NCBI RefSeq assembly: GCF_000248055.1
Contig: NZ_BAFC01000075.1
Coordinates: forward strand, 1-64,000
DNA: 64,000 nucleotides
Reading direction: 5' to 3'
Origin: Gordonia sputi NBRC 100414
GTDB lineage: Bacteria > Actinomycetota > Actinomycetes > Mycobacteriales > Mycobacteriaceae
Part shown: positions 1 through 8,653 of the stretch, one piece after another
Position numbering within the stretch: the stretch's first letter is position 1
Layout: each line of letters starts with the position of its first letter
Translations under genes and position numbers: made by a program
Notes under the pieces: generated by a model
Told to the model about the DNA's origin: nothing
The model's database searches: none
What the model saw: the letters and a program-made list of their open reading frames with translations, nothing else

Positions 1-1167
1 GAGAACGGCAACGTCATCGTCGAGCGCGGTCACGACCTCGGCGATCCGGCGATCGAGGCTCTGCTCGCAGCAGGCATCAACCAGGTCAAGGTCCGTTCGG
101 TCCTGACCTGCGCGACCGGCACCGGCGTCTGCGCCATGTGCTACGGCCGTTCGATGGCGACCGGCAAGCTCGTCGACATCGGCGAGGCCGTCGGTATCAT
201 CGCCGCACAGTCGATCGGTGAGCCCGGTACCCAGCTGACGATGCGTACGTTCCACCAGGGTGGCGTCGGTGACGACATCACCGGTGGTCTGCCGCGTGTC
301 CAGGAGCTCTTCGAGGCGCGTGTACCCAAGGGTGTCGCACCGATCGCGGAGGTCTCCGGACGGATTCGCCTGGAGGACGACGACCGCTTCTACAAGATCA
401 CGATCATCCCCGATGACGGATCGGAAGAGGTTGTCTACGACAAGATCTCGAAGCGTCAGCGTCTGCGTGTCTTCAAGCACGACGACGGCTCCGAGCGTCT
501 TCTCGCCGACGGCGACCACGTCGAGGTGGGCCAGCAGCTCATGGAGGGTTCGGCGAACCCGCACGAGGTGCTGCGCGTGATGGGTCCGCGTCAGGTGCAG
601 GTGCACCTGGTCAACGAGGTCCAGGAGGTCTACCGGAGCCAGGGTGTGTCGATCCACGACAAGCACATCGAGACCATCGTGCGTCAGATGCTGCGTCGCG
701 TGACGATCATCGACTCGGGTTCGACGGAGTTCCTGCCCGGCTCGCTCACCGAGCGTGCCGAGTTCGAGGCCGCGAACCGTCAGGTCGTGTCCGAGGGTGG
801 CGAGCCCGCCGCCGGACGTCCGGTCCTCATGGGTATCACCAAGGCCTCGCTGGCGACCGAGTCCTGGCTGTCGGCGGCGTCGTTCCAGGAGACCACGCGT
901 GTCCTGACCGATGCGGCCATCAACAGCCGCAGCGACAAGCTGATCGGTCTGAAGGAGAACGTGATCATCGGTAAGTTGATCCCGGCCGGTACGGGTATCA
1001 ACCGGTACCGCAACATCGAGGTTCAGCCGACCGAGGAGGCCCGCGCGGCCGCCTACGCGGTGCCGTCCTACGACGACACCTACTACAGCCCGGACGGCAC
1101 CTTCGGTGCTCCCGCCGGCGCTGCGGTTCCGCTGGACGACTACGGGTTCGGCAGCGACTACCGCTGA
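1..1167 (+). CDS. rpoC: DNA-directed RNA polymerase subunit beta' (C-terminal part)
   Basis: This is the 3' end of rpoC, the largest core subunit of RNA polymerase; the frame is open from base 1, so the start lies upstream of the window. About 388 codons are present. The motif [18 protein letters not shown] and the preceding CxxCYG segment are hallmark bacterial beta' sequences near the trigger-loop and jaw region, and the tail ends [10 protein letters not shown] as in other actinobacteria. It stops at TGA 1165-1167. A strong hairpin follows 68 bases later. Identification is certain; only the extent of the missing N-terminal part is unknown. Confidence 0.98.
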   Translation, partial: ENGNVIVERGHDLGDPAIEALLAAGINQVKVRSVLTCATGTGVCAMCYGRSMATGKLVDIGEAVGIIAAQSIGEPGTQLTMRTFHQGGVGDDITGGLPRVQELFEARVPKGVAPIAEVSGRIRLEDDDRFYKITIIPDDGSEEVVYDKISKRQRLRVFKHDDGSERLLADGDHVEVGQQLMEGSANPHEVLRVMGPRQVQVHLVNEVQEVYRSQGVSIHDKHIETIVRQMLRRVTIIDSGSTEFLPGSLTERAEFEAANRQVVSEGGEPAAGRPVLMGITKASLATESWLSAASFQETTRVLTDAAINSRSDKLIGLKENVIIGKLIPAGTGINRYRNIEVQPTEEARAAAYAVPSYDDTYYSPDGTFGAPAGAAVPLDDYGFGSDYR

Positions 1168-1175
1168 CGGTTACC

Positions 1176-1234
1176 CGCTGATCGAGCGGTGACCCGCCGA
1201 TCGAGCAGCCGCTGATCGAGCTCGTCGAGATCAC
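1176..1234. repeat. Dispersed intergenic repeat, locus 1 (CGCTGATCGAG type)
   Basis: Three imperfect copies of a CTGATCGAGC/CCGATCGAGC core lie between rpoC and its terminator, the last extended by TCGTCGAGATCACC. The same words recur in four larger intergenic arrays in this window, with GATC exchanged for GGTC in some. No coding sense is apparent. It lies between two convergent genes. Confidence 0.75.
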
Positions 1235-1235
1235 C

Positions 1236-1273
1236 GAAACGGCTCCGCACCTTACGAGGTGCGGAGCCGTTTC
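1236..1273. terminator. Bidirectional hairpin terminator between rpoC and a VOC gene
   Basis: A perfect 17-bp stem (1236-1252 with 1257-1273) closes a four-base loop, TACG. The arms end in GAAAC/GTTTC, so both transcription directions leave a short U-rich side after a GC-rich stem. It lies midway between rpoC and the convergent VOC gene and can terminate both. Confidence 0.9.
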
Positions 1274-1297
1274 GCGTCGTGACGATGTGTCGGGAGC

Positions 1298-1669
1298 TCA
1301 CTCGTACCGGTAGGGCAAATACTGAACATTCCAGTGGTTGCCGTCGGGATCGTTGAAGTAGACGAAGTGGCCCCACGACTGGACGTCAACCTCGCTGGCG
1401 TCGACGCCAGCGTCGAGCAGCTGCTTACGAGCAGCCTCGATGTCGGAGACGCAGAGCATCAGTGTCCCGGCGTTGGGCGGTGCGGCGTCGACGATGCCCT
1501 TGCCGAAAGCGATAGAGCAGTGCGAGCCGGGCGGTGTCATCTGCACGAACCTGATCTCGTCGGTGGGGGACGAGTCGTGGTCGGGATAGAACCCGATCCT
1601 GGTGTAGAAGTCTTTTGCTCGATCGACGTCGGAGACGGGCAGAAACGCGACTTCGAGTGTCCAATCCAT
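1298..1669 (-). CDS. VOC (glyoxalase/bleomycin-resistance) family protein
   Basis: A 123-residue single-module vicinal-oxygen-chelate protein. The N-terminal strand reads LEVAFLPVSDVDRAKDFYT and the C-terminal half ends in the typical HFVYFNDPDGNHWNVQ, where the DPDGN turn and following strand form the second beta-alpha-beta-beta-beta unit. Such proteins act as dimers in isomerase, dioxygenase or drug-sequestering roles; the substrate cannot be told here. The start ATG at 1669 has AAAGG about eight bases upstream. It converges on rpoC and shares its terminator. It stands alone, with TetR as the next gene on the same strand. Confidence 0.85.
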   Translation of the reverse strand: MDWTLEVAFLPVSDVDRAKDFYTRIGFYPDHDSSPTDEIRFVQMTPPGSHCSIAFGKGIVDAAPPNAGTLMLCVSDIEAARKQLLDAGVDASEVDVQSWGHFVYFNDPDGNHWNVQYLPYRYE

Positions 1670-1854
1670 GACTGTGACCTTTCGGATGGGGCGGCTTTTA
1701 GATAGGGCGTCGTTCAGGTGGGGCGCTGTTGGGTAGGGCGCTTCGAGGTTCGAGCCGAGTGCCGATCACCTGACAGACCGAGCATCGCAGCCATTGCGGC
1801 CATATCTGGTCCGCAATAGAAAGCCGACGCCGCCCAGCCGGCGCGATAAAGCGA

Positions 1855-2526
1855 TCACCAGAACATCGGCGCGAGGAACTTCGACGCGTAGTCGCGCAGC
1901 GCGTCGGCGTCGTCGATGTCGACGGTGTGTGAGTCCGTGAGCGCGAACGACATGATCAGCCGGAACAGCGTCTCCGACGCGAGTCGCAGGTCGGCGTCGG
2001 GCATATTGGCGCCCGCGGCGCGCAGGGAGTCGACGATGCTCTGACTGAACTGGCCGACCATTTCCACCACGTAAGGGCCGTCGAATCCGATGATCAGGTC
2101 GGCGGCGCCCGGTTCGTCGGCGAGAATGCGGGTGACGAGTTCGTTGCTGCGTGCGCGCGTGATGGACACCTGAAACCCCTCGACCACCGCCTCGCGCGGG
2201 TCGAGGTCGCGCACGGCTTGCTGCATCTCGGAGAAGAAGTCTCGGCGCAGTTGCAGCACGACCTCGGCCAGCAACGCGTCCTTGCTGGGGAAACGCCGAT
2301 ACAGCGTGCTGCGGCTGACGCCCGCGTCGCGTGCGATGCGATCGATGTTGGCTCGACGGACCCCGGAGCGCACGAACTCCGACGACGCCGCGTCGATGAT
2401 CCGACGCTCCTGTTCCTCGGCGCGTCGACGACGCGACGCACCGAGCATCGTCATCGCCGAACCCGCGTGGGTCGACGCCGCGGTCGAGGCTGAGCCTACT
2501 TCTGGCACTCGTGAACCATAACTCAC
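1855..2526 (-). CDS. TetR/AcrR family transcriptional regulator, probable mce regulator
   Basis: A 223-residue repressor-type protein read from GTG at 2526; an in-frame ATG at 2454 (residue 25, MTMLGASRRRR) would give 199 residues and may be the true start, because the first 24 residues are low-complexity. The TetR helix-turn-helix covers roughly residues 45-85 (IDRIARDAGVSRSTLYRRFP). The C-terminal ligand domain is unassigned. It is divergent from the mce operon, whose likely promoter contains a 14-bp palindrome, so it is the best candidate for the mce repressor. That link is inferred from position only; the effector would plausibly be a lipid or acyl-CoA. Confidence 0.88.
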   Translation of the reverse strand: MSYGSRVPEVGSASTAASTHAGSAMTMLGASRRRRAEEQERRIIDAASSEFVRSGVRRANIDRIARDAGVSRSTLYRRFPSKDALLAEVVLQLRRDFFSEMQQAVRDLDPREAVVEGFQVSITRARSNELVTRILADEPGAADLIIGFDGPYVVEMVGQFSQSIVDSLRAAGANMPDADLRLASETLFRLIMSFALTDSHTVDIDDADALRDYASKFLAPMFW

Positions 2527-2630
2527 TGCAACGTTTCACGATCGCAAACACTCGACACCGACGGTATCGAGCATCGAGCGAGCACCGAGCTTGTGTTTCC
2601 GCAGTTGAAAGCGCGCTCGTGGATAGGGGT

Positions 2631-2660
2631 GTGACAGCGGACACATGGATGTGTGATACT
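2631..2660 (+). promoter_or_regulatory. Probable mce promoter with an embedded TetR-type operator
   Basis: A -35 like GTGACA (2631-2636) and a -10 like GATACT (2655-2660) are 18 bases apart. The spacer contains ACACAT-GG-ATGTGT (2641-2654), a 14-bp inverted repeat. A repressor bound there would block polymerase. The divergent TetR gene next door is the natural candidate. Confidence 0.5.
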
Positions 2661-2742
2661 CGGCTCGGCGCGAAGAATGAAACCGGGATGTCTCATGCGT
2701 TCCAAAACCAAACAAATGCTTGATTGAGTATGGGGGTTGCGC

Positions 2743-3522
2743 GTGCCGATGGCGCAGAGTGTGCAGGGCTTCGGCCGCACGGTGAGGCTGGGCGTGCGCA
2801 CCTCTGTCATCGCAACGACAGACATCGTTGGCGGCAGGTTCCCGATCCGCGAAGCGACCGTTCAGGCGTGGTTCCTGCTCAGCATCACTGTCTTGCCGGC
2901 CCTGCTGATGGCCGTACCGTTCGGAGTGATCATCGCCGTGCAGATCGGCGGCCTCACCAGCAACCTCGGTGCCACCTCCATGGCCGGAGCCGTCGGCGGT
3001 ATGGGTGTCATCCAGCAGGGTGCGCCGATGGCCGCGGCCCTTCTGCTCGGCGGCGCAGGGGCGTCGGCGATCACTGCGGATCTGGGAGCACGAACGGTCC
3101 GCGAAGAAATCGACGCGATGCGAGTCCTCGGCATCGACCCCACGCGCCGGCTCGTCGCACCCCGCATGGTCGCGATGGTGCTGGTCGCTCCGGTTCTCTC
3201 GATCCTGATCATCGTGATCGCGGTGGCCGCGAGCTTCATCGTGGCGATCGTCGGACAGGGGGTCATCGCGGGGTCGTACTGGCAGTCGTTCGGCAGCTAC
3301 GCGTCGACCACGGACCTGTGGATCTGTCTGGGTAAGTCAGTCATCTTCGGTTTTGTCGTCGTGGTCATCGCGAGTAGACGAGGGCTCGAGGCCGCCGGCG
3401 GTGCGCGCGGCGTCGCCGACGCGGTCAACGCGGCCGTCGTACTCGGCATCGTCGCGTCGATGGTGATCAACGTGATCATCACCCAGGTCACGACGCTCTT
3501 CATCCCGCCGCAGGTGATCTGA
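2743..3522 (+). CDS. yrbEA: MlaE/YrbE-family ABC transporter permease, first of the mce operon
   Basis: Integral membrane permease of an Mce lipid importer, about 259 residues. The MlaE-family core signature GARTVREEIDAMRVLGIDP is present in the middle, flanked by about five hydrophobic segments. YrbE permeases pair as A and B and are energised by an MceG-type ATPase, which is not encoded here. The GTG at 2743 is preferred because GGGGG (2732-2736) lies six bases before it; TTG at 2737 and ATG at 2749 are alternatives. It opens an eight-gene yrbE-mce array whose genes mostly overlap by 4-13 bases. Confidence 0.93.
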   Translation: MPMAQSVQGFGRTVRLGVRTSVIATTDIVGGRFPIREATVQAWFLLSITVLPALLMAVPFGVIIAVQIGGLTSNLGATSMAGAVGGMGVIQQGAPMAAALLLGGAGASAITADLGARTVREEIDAMRVLGIDPTRRLVAPRMVAMVLVAPVLSILIIVIAVAASFIVAIVGQGVIAGSYWQSFGSYASTTDLWICLGKSVIFGFVVVVIASRRGLEAAGGARGVADAVNAAVVLGIVASMVINVIITQVTTLFIPPQVI

Positions 3523-3544
3523 GATGGCGGTGATCTGAGATGGC
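3513..3544 (+). repeat. 16-bp tandem duplication at the yrbEA/yrbEB junction
   Basis: The 16-mer GGTGATCTGAGATGGC occurs twice head to tail (3513-3528 and 3529-3544). Each copy carries a TGA stop and an ATG start, so the junction is duplicated: the first copy ends yrbEA and opens a five-codon reading frame that closes in the second copy, whose ATG starts yrbEB. Confidence 0.85.
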
Positions 3545-4403
3545 GCAGCGCGCCGGGAGTTACATCCCGAGCACCAAGTTCCCGCGGTTGGAGAGGGCCG
3601 TCGACAACGCGGGCCGACCCTTCGAGCACATCGGCCGCCAGGTGACGTTCGTGCTCGACACCATCGCGGGTCTGCCGCACACGGTGCGCGCGTATCGCAA
3701 CCAGATGCTCGCGGCGTTCGCCGAGACCACCTGGGGCAACGGCTCGATCCTCGTTGGCGGCGGGATCGCGAGTGTGCTTGCGATCCTTGGTGTTTCGGTC
3801 GGCGGCATGATCGGCATCCTCGGTGTCACCTCGCTCTCGTCGCTCAACCTGTCGCCGATGGCAGGCCTCATCACTGGGTACGCCGCCACGCGTGAGATGG
3901 CCCCGATCGTCGCGGCTGTGGGTTTCGCGGCCCAGGCGGGATGCCGGATGACCGCCGAGATCGGATCGATGCGCATCTCGGAGGAGATCGACGCACTCGA
4001 GGCGCAGGCGATCCGGCCGATCCCGTTCGTGGTGGGCACGCGCGTCATCGCGGGCGTCCTCGCCATCGTGCCGTTCTATCTGATCTCGCTCTGCCTGGCC
4101 TACCTCTCGTCGCGGCTCGTCGTCAGCGTCGTCTACGGCAATTCCGCAGGCGCCTACGATCGCTACGTCGAGGCGTTCGTGAGTCCGGTCGACGTCGTCT
4201 ACTCGACGATCAAGGTCGTCGTCTTCGCGGTCCTGGTGATCATCGCGCACACCTACTACGGCTTCTTCGCGAGCGGCGGTCCCGAGGGCGTCGGCATCGC
4301 TTCCGGGCGGGCGATCCGCGCCAGTCTCGTGCTGATCGTCGCGGCCGACATGGTGATGTCGCTGATGTTCTGGGGCCTGAACTCGGGGCTGAACTTCGCA
4401 TGA
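3540..4403 (+). CDS. yrbEB: MlaE/YrbE-family ABC transporter permease, second of the mce operon
   Basis: A 287-residue partner permease. After an N-terminal amphipathic helix of about 65 residues come about five membrane segments; the MlaE signature appears as GCRMTAEIGSMRISEEIDAL, with the conserved EEIDAL. It forms the membrane channel with yrbEA and passes substrate delivered by the Mce hexamer. The start is ATG 3540 within the second copy of the tandem duplication; GGTGAT just upstream can serve as ribosome site. Its TGA overlaps the mceA ATG (ATGA), so translation is coupled. Confidence 0.93.
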   Translation: MAQRAGSYIPSTKFPRLERAVDNAGRPFEHIGRQVTFVLDTIAGLPHTVRAYRNQMLAAFAETTWGNGSILVGGGIASVLAILGVSVGGMIGILGVTSLSSLNLSPMAGLITGYAATREMAPIVAAVGFAAQAGCRMTAEIGSMRISEEIDALEAQAIRPIPFVVGTRVIAGVLAIVPFYLISLCLAYLSSRLVVSVVYGNSAGAYDRYVEAFVSPVDVVYSTIKVVVFAVLVIIAHTYYGFFASGGPEGVGIASGRAIRASLVLIVAADMVMSLMFWGLNSGLNFA

Positions 4404-5422
4404 GCAGGGCACGCGAACTCTCCCCGGCCGCGCTGCGCAAGCGAGGCATCTTCGCCGTGCTCGTAGCCGCCGCAGTTGTCGCGCTCGTCGTCATCAAACC
4501 CTTCAGCGGAGGCGACGACGCCGTACGCTTCGCCATCGACGCACCGTCGCTTCCCGACGGCGTGCAGGAGGGCGTCCCGGTCGATATCCGCGGCGAGACC
4601 GTCGGACAGGTCTGCGGCCTCGACATTTCGCGCCGCGACGTCACGCGCATGGAGGTCTGCGTCAACCGTGATGCCGTGGGCGAGCTCACCGACAACACGG
4701 CGGTCAGCTTCGTGTCGCGCAACCTCTTCGGCTCCGACGCCGTGCGCCTGCATCCGACGGGTTCGGGCTCGTCGGTCACCAGTGGCAGCACCATCACGCT
4801 TGCACAGCCCCCGTCGGACTACACCGTGACGGCGACCGTGCGCAGTGCGGGCTCCTTCACCCTGCCCGTGCTGTCCCCACAACTCAGTGACCTGCTCAAG
4901 CAGGTGAGCGATACGACGATTCGTCTGTCACCGTTTCTGACTGCGGCAACCGTCACCCTGCAAACGGTGCAGCAGGGGCAGCGCACACGTCTGAATGCAC
5001 TGTTGCCCACTGCCGCAGACGCTTTCAGCGGTGTCGGTGCCGCTGCGGCAGGTGGAATCAAGGGGCTCAACATCTTCAACTCCAACCCGCTCTTGCTCGA
5101 CCACGGCTATGTGCTTCAGGTGGCGCAGATGATCGGCGACATCGGAGATCTGTTCGGCGGCATGGGATCACTGTTCAACGGCCTCGCGCCGTTCGGTGCG
5201 TTCATGGACCTCACCAACGCATTCACGACGCCGCTCGGGCAGGGGCTTTCGGGCGTCACCCCCGCCCAGGTCGGCACGCTGATCGATCATTTCGGCAATG
5301 CGTTCCACACCGATCCGACGACGGGCCGGACCACCCTGTCGGTAACGGCGCACCTCGACGTCGTGCCCGGCGCATCGGCGCCGCTGAACCAACTGCTGTC
5401 GAGAGTGGGTGGCGGTTCGTGA
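4400..5422 (+). CDS. mceA: Mce family protein A
   Basis: First of six Mce proteins, 340 residues. One N-terminal membrane helix (about residues 15-32, FAVLVAAAVVALVVI) is followed by the MCE/MlaD domain (about 38-120) with the typical GVPVDIRGETVGQV segment, then a helical region that in solved Mce complexes forms the lipid tunnel. The ATG at 4400 overlaps the yrbEB stop. Mce proteins act as a hetero-hexamer between the inner membrane and the mycomembrane. The cargo (sterol, fatty acid or other lipid) cannot be decided from sequence. Confidence 0.92.
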   Translation: MSRARELSPAALRKRGIFAVLVAAAVVALVVIKPFSGGDDAVRFAIDAPSLPDGVQEGVPVDIRGETVGQVCGLDISRRDVTRMEVCVNRDAVGELTDNTAVSFVSRNLFGSDAVRLHPTGSGSSVTSGSTITLAQPPSDYTVTATVRSAGSFTLPVLSPQLSDLLKQVSDTTIRLSPFLTAATVTLQTVQQGQRTRLNALLPTAADAFSGVGAAAAGGIKGLNIFNSNPLLLDHGYVLQVAQMIGDIGDLFGGMGSLFNGLAPFGAFMDLTNAFTTPLGQGLSGVTPAQVGTLIDHFGNAFHTDPTTGRTTLSVTAHLDVVPGASAPLNQLLSRVGGGS

Positions 5423-6531
5423 GAAACGCGTCGTCGGCGACGAAACGACTGCTGCTCGTGGCGGCCGTCGTGATCCTCGCCCTCTATGCGATCGTGCAGG
5501 CGATCAATCGGCCCGTCGGCGGCGACGTCGAGACCTACCGCGCTGAATTCTCCGACGTGTTCGGGCTGCACAAGAACGCCGACGTCCGCGTGCGCGGCGT
5601 CCAGGTGGGCAAGGTGACCGACATCGATCTCCAGCCCACCGGCGTCGCATTGGTGACTTTCACTGTGCGCGAGGAGAATCGACTCACCAATCGCGATCAG
5701 CTCGCGATTCGATTTCAGAACCTCGTCGGACAGCGCTACCTCGCGGTCACCAAAGCAGAAGTTGCCGAGAAGTCCGAAGTCACCGAGAAGTCAGAAGTCC
5801 CCGAGAAGTCAGACGACAGCGAGGAGTCAGGGGTCGCCGGCGCCGCCAGCTCGAGCGCGCCAACGGATGTGACGCCACTCGACCCCGATCAGGTGATCCC
5901 CGCGGCCAAGACGAGTGGCTCCTTCGACATCACCAAGCTGTTCAACGGATTACGGCCGCTGCTGCAGGGCGCCGACCCCGAGGTGTTCAACACCTTCGCG
6001 ACCAACATGCTCCATCTGCTCCAGGGCGAGGATGGCGTGGGCCTCGGCGACGTCCTCGCCGACGTCGAACGTCTCACCCGTTTCGCCACCGACAAGAAGG
6101 CGCTGATCGCCACGATCGTCAACAACCTCGGCGTTGTCTCCGCCGCGTTGCAGGGCAAGTCAGAGATCATCGGGGTGCTGATGAAAGGCCTCGGCGTACT
6201 CTTCGACACTCTCGAGACCAAGCTCGATCTGCTGAAATCCGCATTCGGCAACGGCGCCAAGGTGTTTCCGCCGATCGTCGACCTGCTCTCGAACCTGTTC
6301 GACCTCACACTCGGCGGCCACGACAACGTCTCTGCGCGCATCATGCAACTCGTTCCCGACACCAACCAGTTCGCCGAGGTGCTCGGCGCATTGCCGACAT
6401 TCCTGGCAACGGTGAACGCGTCGATGAGTCACCTGGGCTTCGACGCGACGTGCTCGCGCGGCGAGGTGTCGCTGCCGGAGATGGGGCAGGTCCTGCTCGG
6501 CGGAGGGAAGGTGACGTTGTGCAAGGCCTGA
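5419..6531 (+). CDS. mceB: Mce family protein B
   Basis: A 370-residue Mce protein with an N-terminal helix (about 9-26) and an MCE domain containing KNADVRVRGVQVGKVTDIDL. The domain is followed by an insertion of degenerate EKSEV repeats (about residues 115-140), an acidic and Ser-rich linker that is unusual among MceB proteins. The C-terminal half is helical with a Cys pair near the end. The GTG at 5419 overlaps the mceA stop by four bases (GTGA). Confidence 0.9.
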   Translation: MRNASSATKRLLLVAAVVILALYAIVQAINRPVGGDVETYRAEFSDVFGLHKNADVRVRGVQVGKVTDIDLQPTGVALVTFTVREENRLTNRDQLAIRFQNLVGQRYLAVTKAEVAEKSEVTEKSEVPEKSDDSEESGVAGAASSSAPTDVTPLDPDQVIPAAKTSGSFDITKLFNGLRPLLQGADPEVFNTFATNMLHLLQGEDGVGLGDVLADVERLTRFATDKKALIATIVNNLGVVSAALQGKSEIIGVLMKGLGVLFDTLETKLDLLKSAFGNGAKVFPPIVDLLSNLFDLTLGGHDNVSARIMQLVPDTNQFAEVLGALPTFLATVNASMSHLGFDATCSRGEVSLPEMGQVLLGGGKVTLCKA

Positions 6532-7535
6532 GCCGAGTGTCCGACTTCGCTGTCCGCGACCAGGTCTCCCGTAGAGCCGAGATCTCGTGGGCCGTCGGAG
6601 TTGTCGCCGTCGTGGCTGTGCTCGTGGTCGTCGTCGGCTTCCTCTACATGTCGCCTCCCGGGCGCGCGACCGTGCACGCGGTGATGTCGGAGAGCGGCGG
6701 CATCAAGGGCGGCACCGAGGTACGCATCGCAGGCGTGACAGTTGGCAAGGTCACCGACGTCGCATTGTCCGACGACAAAGTCGACGTCTCGCTCTCCGTC
6801 GACCGCAAGGTGTTCCTCGGCGACCAGACCTCCCTCGACGTCCGGATGCTGACGGTGGTCGGCGGAGCATACGTCGCACTGCTGCCCGCAGGAGATAAAC
6901 CGTTGGGCGACTCAGTGATTCCCGTCTCGCGTACCTCCGTGCCCTACTCGATCTCCGAGGTGCTCGACTCCGCCGCCAAGACCACGTCGGGCATCGACGC
7001 GCCGACGATGCGCGGCACCGCGGTGGCGCTGACCAACAGCCTCGACGCCGCGCCAGGCGCCATCCGCGGCATCATGTCCGACGTCGACACCCTCACGGGC
7101 TTGCTCGACAAGCAGCAGGATCAGATCAAGAGCGTCGCCGACATCGGCGGCGAATACAGCACAGCCATGGCGGCACAACGAGCCACGCTCGTCGAGATGA
7201 TCAAACGCATTCACGCCGTACTGCCGCTCATCATCGGCTACAAGGATCGCGGCATCATCACCTACGACGCCCTCGCGTCGCTCGTGCTCTACGTCGGCGA
7301 CGTCCTCGGCGAGCCGTATCAGGCGCGCATCAAGCCGCCCCTGCGCAAGATCATCGCCTCCGCGGGCGAGACCAAAGACGTCGCGGCAAAGATGAGTGTC
7401 GCGATCACACAGTTGCGCGGCATCGCCGACAAGCTCAGTCGCACACTGCATCCCAATGGCGTGGCACTCGACTTCGGTGATCAGGTGATCGACGACTCGT
7501 CGATCTGTATACCCATCGCGGGCCGCACATGTTGA
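6519..7535 (+). CDS. mceC: Mce family protein C
   Basis: About 338 residues from GTG 6519, which overlaps the mceB end by 13 bases and has GGAGGG at 6502-6507 upstream; GTG 6537 is a second option. A strong membrane helix (WAVGVVAVVAVLVVVVGFLY) precedes the MCE domain with IKGGTEVRIAGVTVGKVTDV. The remainder is helical tunnel region. The frame is open further upstream, but that part lies inside mceB and is out of frame there, so it is not coding. It is part of the hexameric Mce assembly. Confidence 0.88.
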   Translation: MQGLSRVSDFAVRDQVSRRAEISWAVGVVAVVAVLVVVVGFLYMSPPGRATVHAVMSESGGIKGGTEVRIAGVTVGKVTDVALSDDKVDVSLSVDRKVFLGDQTSLDVRMLTVVGGAYVALLPAGDKPLGDSVIPVSRTSVPYSISEVLDSAAKTTSGIDAPTMRGTAVALTNSLDAAPGAIRGIMSDVDTLTGLLDKQQDQIKSVADIGGEYSTAMAAQRATLVEMIKRIHAVLPLIIGYKDRGIITYDALASLVLYVGDVLGEPYQARIKPPLRKIIASAGETKDVAAKMSVAITQLRGIADKLSRTLHPNGVALDFGDQVIDDSSICIPIAGRTC

Positions 7536-8653
7536 CCGCACGGGCACGCCGAATCGACAGCAGGCTGATCGCACTGGTCGCCGCGATCCTCGTCGTCGCG
7601 CTGCTTGTCGGTGCGGTGGTCGTCTACCTGAGGTCGACGTCGAACAACGTGCGTGCACTCTGCGCCCAGCTACCCGACTCGGCCGGCCTCTATGCGGGAA
7701 ATGCGGTCAACATCCGGGGCGTCAAGGTCGGAACAGTGACCTCGCTGAACCCCGAAAACGGTTTCGTGACAGTGCACATGAAGGTCGACGACCGGCCGCT
7801 CTCCTCCGAACTCAAAGTGGTCGCGATCAACAATTCCGTACTCGCCGACCGTCGTCTCGAACTCGTGGGCACCGACGCACGCGGCGGCGCCCAACTCGGC
7901 GCGCAGACATGCGTTCCGCTCTCTCGAACGTTCACTCCCATCTCGGTCAGCGATGCGTTCCAGTCGTTCACGACGATGTTCAATGAGGTCGGGGGAGTCG
8001 GTACCGATACGAAAAAACCGGTGGGCGAGCTGATCTCGGTCACCTCGAGGGAGATCAACGGGACCGGCGGCGATATCAACAAGTCCATCAAGAACATGTC
8101 GAGTCTGATGGCAGCACCCGACGAGTTTCTCGCGCAGATGCGTTCGATCTTCGACAATCTGGCGACGCTCACCGACGTCACCACGCAGAACTGGGATGAT
8201 CTGCGCGATATCGGGACCAACTCGGCGTCGTTGACGTTCATGATGGGCAGGCTGATCGAAGACTTCGTCTACATCTTCAACGGATTGTCGGAGGCCGCCC
8301 CCGCGATCGACGACCTTCTCGGCGACCTCCTCCCGCCGCTGCTCGACCCGGCCGACGTCGCGAAACCGCTGATCGATCTCGGTGTCGCCAAAACCCCTGA
8401 TCTACTTGTCCTTCTCCGCGAGATCCCGGGGATAGCGACGTCGGCGTCGGCCATGATGAGCCGGTCCGCGCACGGGGTTCCGGTGTCGGTGTCGGGGCCG
8501 AAGGTACTCACCAGGACTCCGAGTAGCGCGGCACTGTGCGGACTCCTCGACCGCAGCGGTGCCGGGCGCTGCGACGTCCGCACCGGACAGACGGCCGTCG
8601 TTGACCTCACCGGTCTGGTGGGCGCTGCGATCCAGGGAGGTCTCGGCCGATGA
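7529..8653 (+). CDS. mceD: Mce family protein D
   Basis: A 374-residue Mce protein. An N-terminal helix (about 9-29, LIALVAAILVVALLVGAVVV) is followed by an MCE domain with AGNAVNIRGVKVGTVTSL, a helical middle, and a C-terminal tail with two Cys residues. The ATG at 7529 overlaps the end of mceC by seven bases. Codon use and spacing match the rest of the array, supporting one polycistronic unit. Confidence 0.91.
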   Translation: MLTARARRIDSRLIALVAAILVVALLVGAVVVYLRSTSNNVRALCAQLPDSAGLYAGNAVNIRGVKVGTVTSLNPENGFVTVHMKVDDRPLSSELKVVAINNSVLADRRLELVGTDARGGAQLGAQTCVPLSRTFTPISVSDAFQSFTTMFNEVGGVGTDTKKPVGELISVTSREINGTGGDINKSIKNMSSLMAAPDEFLAQMRSIFDNLATLTDVTTQNWDDLRDIGTNSASLTFMMGRLIEDFVYIFNGLSEAAPAIDDLLGDLLPPLLDPADVAKPLIDLGVAKTPDLLVLLREIPGIATSASAMMSRSAHGVPVSVSGPKVLTRTPSSAALCGLLDRSGAGRCDVRTGQTAVVDLTGLVGAAIQGGLGR

